DNA of 63,590 nt. Source: Planctomycetaceae bacterium UBA2671 (GTDB lineage Bacteria > Planctomycetota > Planctomycetia > Planctomycetales > Planctomycetaceae). The translations under genes and the position numbers were made by a program. The stretch is taken from the NCBI GenBank assembly GCA_002359185.1, contig DEML01000118.1:18287-81876 (forward strand), written 5' to 3'. The notes under the pieces are model-generated. The model had not been told where the DNA came from and made no database searches. It saw only the letters and a list, made by a program, of their open reading frames with translations. Below are positions 62,098 through 63,590 of the stretch, in pieces. Position 1 is the stretch's first letter. Every line of letters begins with the position of its first letter.

Positions 62098-63441
62098 TCA
62101 GGCTTCATTCACAGTTTCTTTGTTATTTTTTCCCAGGCTCAGAATTGTCATGCCAAGAATCGCAGCAATCAGAGAGCCAACCAGAACTCCGACTTTAGAG
62201 GAACGCAGCAACGTCTCATCCGAATAGGCCAGCCCGGCAATAAATAACGCCATCGTAAAACCGATACCTGCCAAGAGTCCTCCACCCCAGTATTGACGCC
62301 AGTTCACACCAGTGGGAAGTTGAGCCCAGCCTGTTTTGACTGCCAGCCAGCTGGTGAGCACGATCCCGATCGCCTTACCGACGGCAAGCCCCATAATCAC
62401 TGCCATTGCAACAGATGAGAGAATATCTGAGGCCTGGAATTTAACCCCGGCATTCGCCAGTGCGAAAACTGGCATAATGCCGAAAGCGACCCACGGATGC
62501 AGCACATGGATCAAATACTCCAGAGGCGAAATGGTTTCCCGGGTGACGCGACGGTATTTTTTGACTCTTTCGGCGCGATGGGTATCTTCGTCCCATTCTC
62601 CGCCGTGTAGAACTTCACTGGCTTTATGGAGAAATTCACCGCCGAGAGTCCGTTCCAGATAAGGATGAGCCGGAGTCAGCAAACCCAGGATCACACCCGC
62701 AATCGTGGCATGGATTCCAGATTCATGAAAACCAAGCCAAATGGCGGCTCCAATGAGCGTATACATTCCGATGCTGCGAACACCCAGACGCTGCAATCCA
62801 AATACGAGTCCGATCCCAATCAGACCAAAAACCAACCAGCTGATACTCAGATTTTCGGTATAACCAAACGCAATCACGAGGATGGCACCGATGTCATCGA
62901 CAATCGCGATCGACAACAGAATAATCCGCAGAGCCGCAGGAACTCGACGCCCCAGCACTGCCATGCAGCCGACTACAAACGCAATATCGGTAGCCATGGG
63001 AATTCCCCAGCCGCGCTGGCCAGCCTGACCAGATTGTAATGCCAAAAAAATCCCCGCAGGAACAATCATTCCTCCAAGAGCCGCGATCACTGGTAATGCT
63101 GCACTACGCAGCGATCTTAATTCTCCCAATGCGATTTCCCGCTTGACTTCCAGTCCAATCACGAAAAAGAAAATCGCCATCAGTCCATCATTGATCCAAT
63201 GTTTAAGCGAATGTTCGAGATGAAAATCTCCGCAGGTGATTCCGATCTTGATTTTCCAGAATCCGAGAAATTGATCCGAAAAAGCCGAATTGGCCAAAAA
63301 GAGTGCCATCACAGAGCACAATAACAAAACCACCCCACTGGCCGCTTCCACATGCAGAAATCGATTGATCGGCTTGGTGATCCAGTGAATCGGCTCGTTG
63401 GGAAACAGAGATTTCTGAGAAGTAACCTGTGGATCAATCAT
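62098..63441 (-). CDS. nhaA: Na+/H+ antiporter NhaA
   Basis: This 447-residue inner-membrane antiporter exports Na+ in exchange for protons and supports life in sodium-rich, alkaline water. About 12 membrane segments are present. The ion-binding aspartate pair is in IAIVDDIGAILVIAFGY, and the helix-IV motif MATDIAFVVGCMAVLG is intact. The cytosolic loop (GGEWDEDTHRAERVKKYRRV) is longer than in E. coli NhaA. The start at 63516 is in frame, but ATG at 63441 (MIDPQVTSQ) agrees with the family N-terminus. It is single and followed by palindrome A7. Confidence 0.93.
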   Translation of the reverse strand: MIDPQVTSQKSLFPNEPIHWITKPINRFLHVEAASGVVLLLCSVMALFLANSAFSDQFLGFWKIKIGITCGDFHLEHSLKHWINDGLMAIFFFVIGLEVKREIALGELRSLRSAALPVIAALGGMIVPAGIFLALQSGQAGQRGWGIPMATDIAFVVGCMAVLGRRVPAALRIILLSIAIVDDIGAILVIAFGYTENLSISWLVFGLIGIGLVFGLQRLGVRSIGMYTLIGAAIWLGFHESGIHATIAGVILGLLTPAHPYLERTLGGEFLHKASEVLHGGEWDEDTHRAERVKKYRRVTRETISPLEYLIHVLHPWVAFGIMPVFALANAGVKFQASDILSSVAMAVIMGLAVGKAIGIVLTSWLAVKTGWAQLPTGVNWRQYWGGGLLAGIGFTMALFIAGLAYSDETLLRSSKVGVLVGSLIAAILGMTILSLGKNNKETVNEA

Positions 63442-63590
63442 GAGGAATAATGACCTTTTGAAACTGTGCGGACTGGGAAGAAAAGATTGATTCCACACCG
63501 GAACGGATAGGGACAAAGTTGTATTGAAGGTAATCCTGAATCACTTAATTGCAAGGATTCACATTAGCATGATAACTTGAGCAGTCAAAC

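Noticed and set aside
62626..63039. 137-codon forward ORF inside nhaA
   Set aside because: Antisense shadow of nhaA with a His/Asn/Gln-rich random composition.

Overview
The window looks like chromosomal DNA of a free-living planctomycete (order Planctomycetales, in the range of Rubinisphaera, Gimesia or Planctomicrobium; the genus is a guess). The signs are a PSCyt1/DUF1549-DUF1553 protein, a PVC-type dehydrogenase with HEAT repeats and a c-type heme, two sulfatases, DUF1080, ThuA-like, DUF2203 and several xylose-isomerase-like TIM-barrel proteins, in mid-GC DNA with short operons and long non-coding gaps. No transposase, integrase, phage gene, rRNA or CRISPR array was found. One tRNA gene (CAT anticodon) is present.

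Layout. 1-8.6 kb: TauE/SafE permease, sugar-phosphate-isomerase-like protein, a degenerate NtrC-type AAA+/Fis protein, transaldolase, class I aminotransferase, a divergent J-domain membrane protein with a partner, and a 33-residue basic protein that resembles ribosomal protein bL37. 8.8-20 kb: a 29-codon candidate ORF, a TolC-like lipoprotein with a long tail, ThuA-like protein, msrA-msrB, a two-domain sialidase-like/esterase protein, a sulfatase, a BON-like small protein and plsY. 20-33 kb: the DUF1549/1553 protein, a second sulfatase, lpdA and sucB (E3 and E2 of 2-oxoglutarate dehydrogenase), sulfotransferase, an ABC ATPase, enoyl-CoA hydratase and an alpha/beta-hydrolase fold without its serine. 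33-50 kb: amidase, DUF1080, TIM-barrel protein, HDOD protein, SGNH hydrolase, DUF2203-FHA-RsgA, a KefB-like antiporter, the tRNA, a GNAT, a lipoprotein, a HAD phosphatase and a siroheme sulfite/nitrite reductase. 50-63.6 kb: hflX, an uncharacterised secreted protein, a PDZ-like protein, Nudix plus the 1120-residue dehydrogenase, an esterase, a ten-cysteine peptide, a 769-residue secreted protein and nhaA.

The main themes are breakdown of sulfated polysaccharides (sulfatases, esterase, sialidase-like domain, PSCyt1 and PVC-dehydrogenase proteins, with the sulfotransferase, sulfite reductase and TauE as other sulfur functions), central carbon metabolism, methionine-sulfoxide repair, ion homeostasis and ribosome-associated GTPases (RsgA, HflX).

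The gaps are not empty. At least nine families of imperfect palindromes, 20-130 bp, are scattered through them. All seven copies of the commonest family lie within 70 bp of a stop codon. The observations I rate highest are the bL37-like ORF (8531-8632), the CxxC-repeat peptide with its own terminator (59005-59199) and these 3'-end repeats. All functional names come from reading the sequence and from memory of protein families; no database search was run.
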